Below are positions 63,992-64,000 of a stretch of 64,000 nucleotides of DNA, in pieces (within the stretch, counting starts at the first letter, position 1; every line of letters starts with the position of its first letter). The DNA is from Eucommia ulmoides (lineage: Eukaryota; Streptophyta; Magnoliopsida; Garryales; Eucommiaceae): assembly GCA_016647705.1 (NCBI GenBank), contig CM028330.1, forward strand, positions 50,084,897 to 50,148,896. Direction: 5' to 3'. The notes under the pieces are model-generated. The model did not search any database. It was not told the origin of the DNA and saw only the letters and a program-made list of their open reading frames with translations. The translations under genes were made by a program, and so were the position numbers.

Positions 63992-64000
63992 TTTGCCTTA

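Overview
The window is nuclear DNA of a flowering plant, probably a eudicot: it is AT-rich, has GT-AG introns, carries a plant-type cytosolic ribosomal protein S3 gene with a telo-box promoter, and is packed with Ty3/gypsy (Tat/Ogre, Athila-like), hAT and Helitron remains. Only one gene looks intact, RPS3 at 44.9-47.6 kb. Nearly everything else is transposable elements, their relics, broken pieces of host genes, or AT-rich filler.

Layout. 1-12,985: an old minus-strand Tat/Ogre-like LTR element (A). Its 3' LTR is interrupted by another LTR at the window's left edge, and its 5' LTR carries a 249-bp hAT MITE. 13.0-17.3 kb: a gypsy gag relic and a degraded LTR that holds a ~37-bp tandem array; a 2.6-kb solo LTR with matching GTAAG target duplications splits the array. 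17.3-44.74 kb: a decayed hAT transposon whose 3' end lies 87 bp from the RPS3 TATA box. A 24.4-kb minus-strand Tat-lineage element (C, target duplication AATTG) sits in the hAT 3' part. Two younger non-autonomous Athila-like elements sit inside C: B (plus strand, 25,664-31,624, GTAGG) and D (minus strand, 32,873-40,362, GTCAC). LTR divergence compared by eye (C about 12%, B about 4-5%, D about 3%) agrees with this nesting order.

44.7-47.7 kb: RPS3 with a compact promoter and six exons. 47.7-56.3 kb: non-repetitive-looking AT-rich DNA with a possible orphan first exon, an F-box relic, a broken LisH-CTLH (WDR26-like) exon and a 469-bp tandem duplication. 56.35-61.36 kb: a decayed RepHel Helitron with a recognisable HUH Rep domain and a long PIF1-like helicase ORF. 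61.4-64.0 kb: filler, a TA/TG microsatellite, a GC-rich double hairpin and an ankyrin-repeat exon with one in-frame stop.

No undescribed multi-gene system is evident. The points most worth a second look are: palindrome clusters upstream of the TATA box in three different LTR families; an antisense gene with its own TATA box inside element C; the 27-kb nested transposon block ending at the RPS3 core promoter; and duplicated priming-site sequence in element D.
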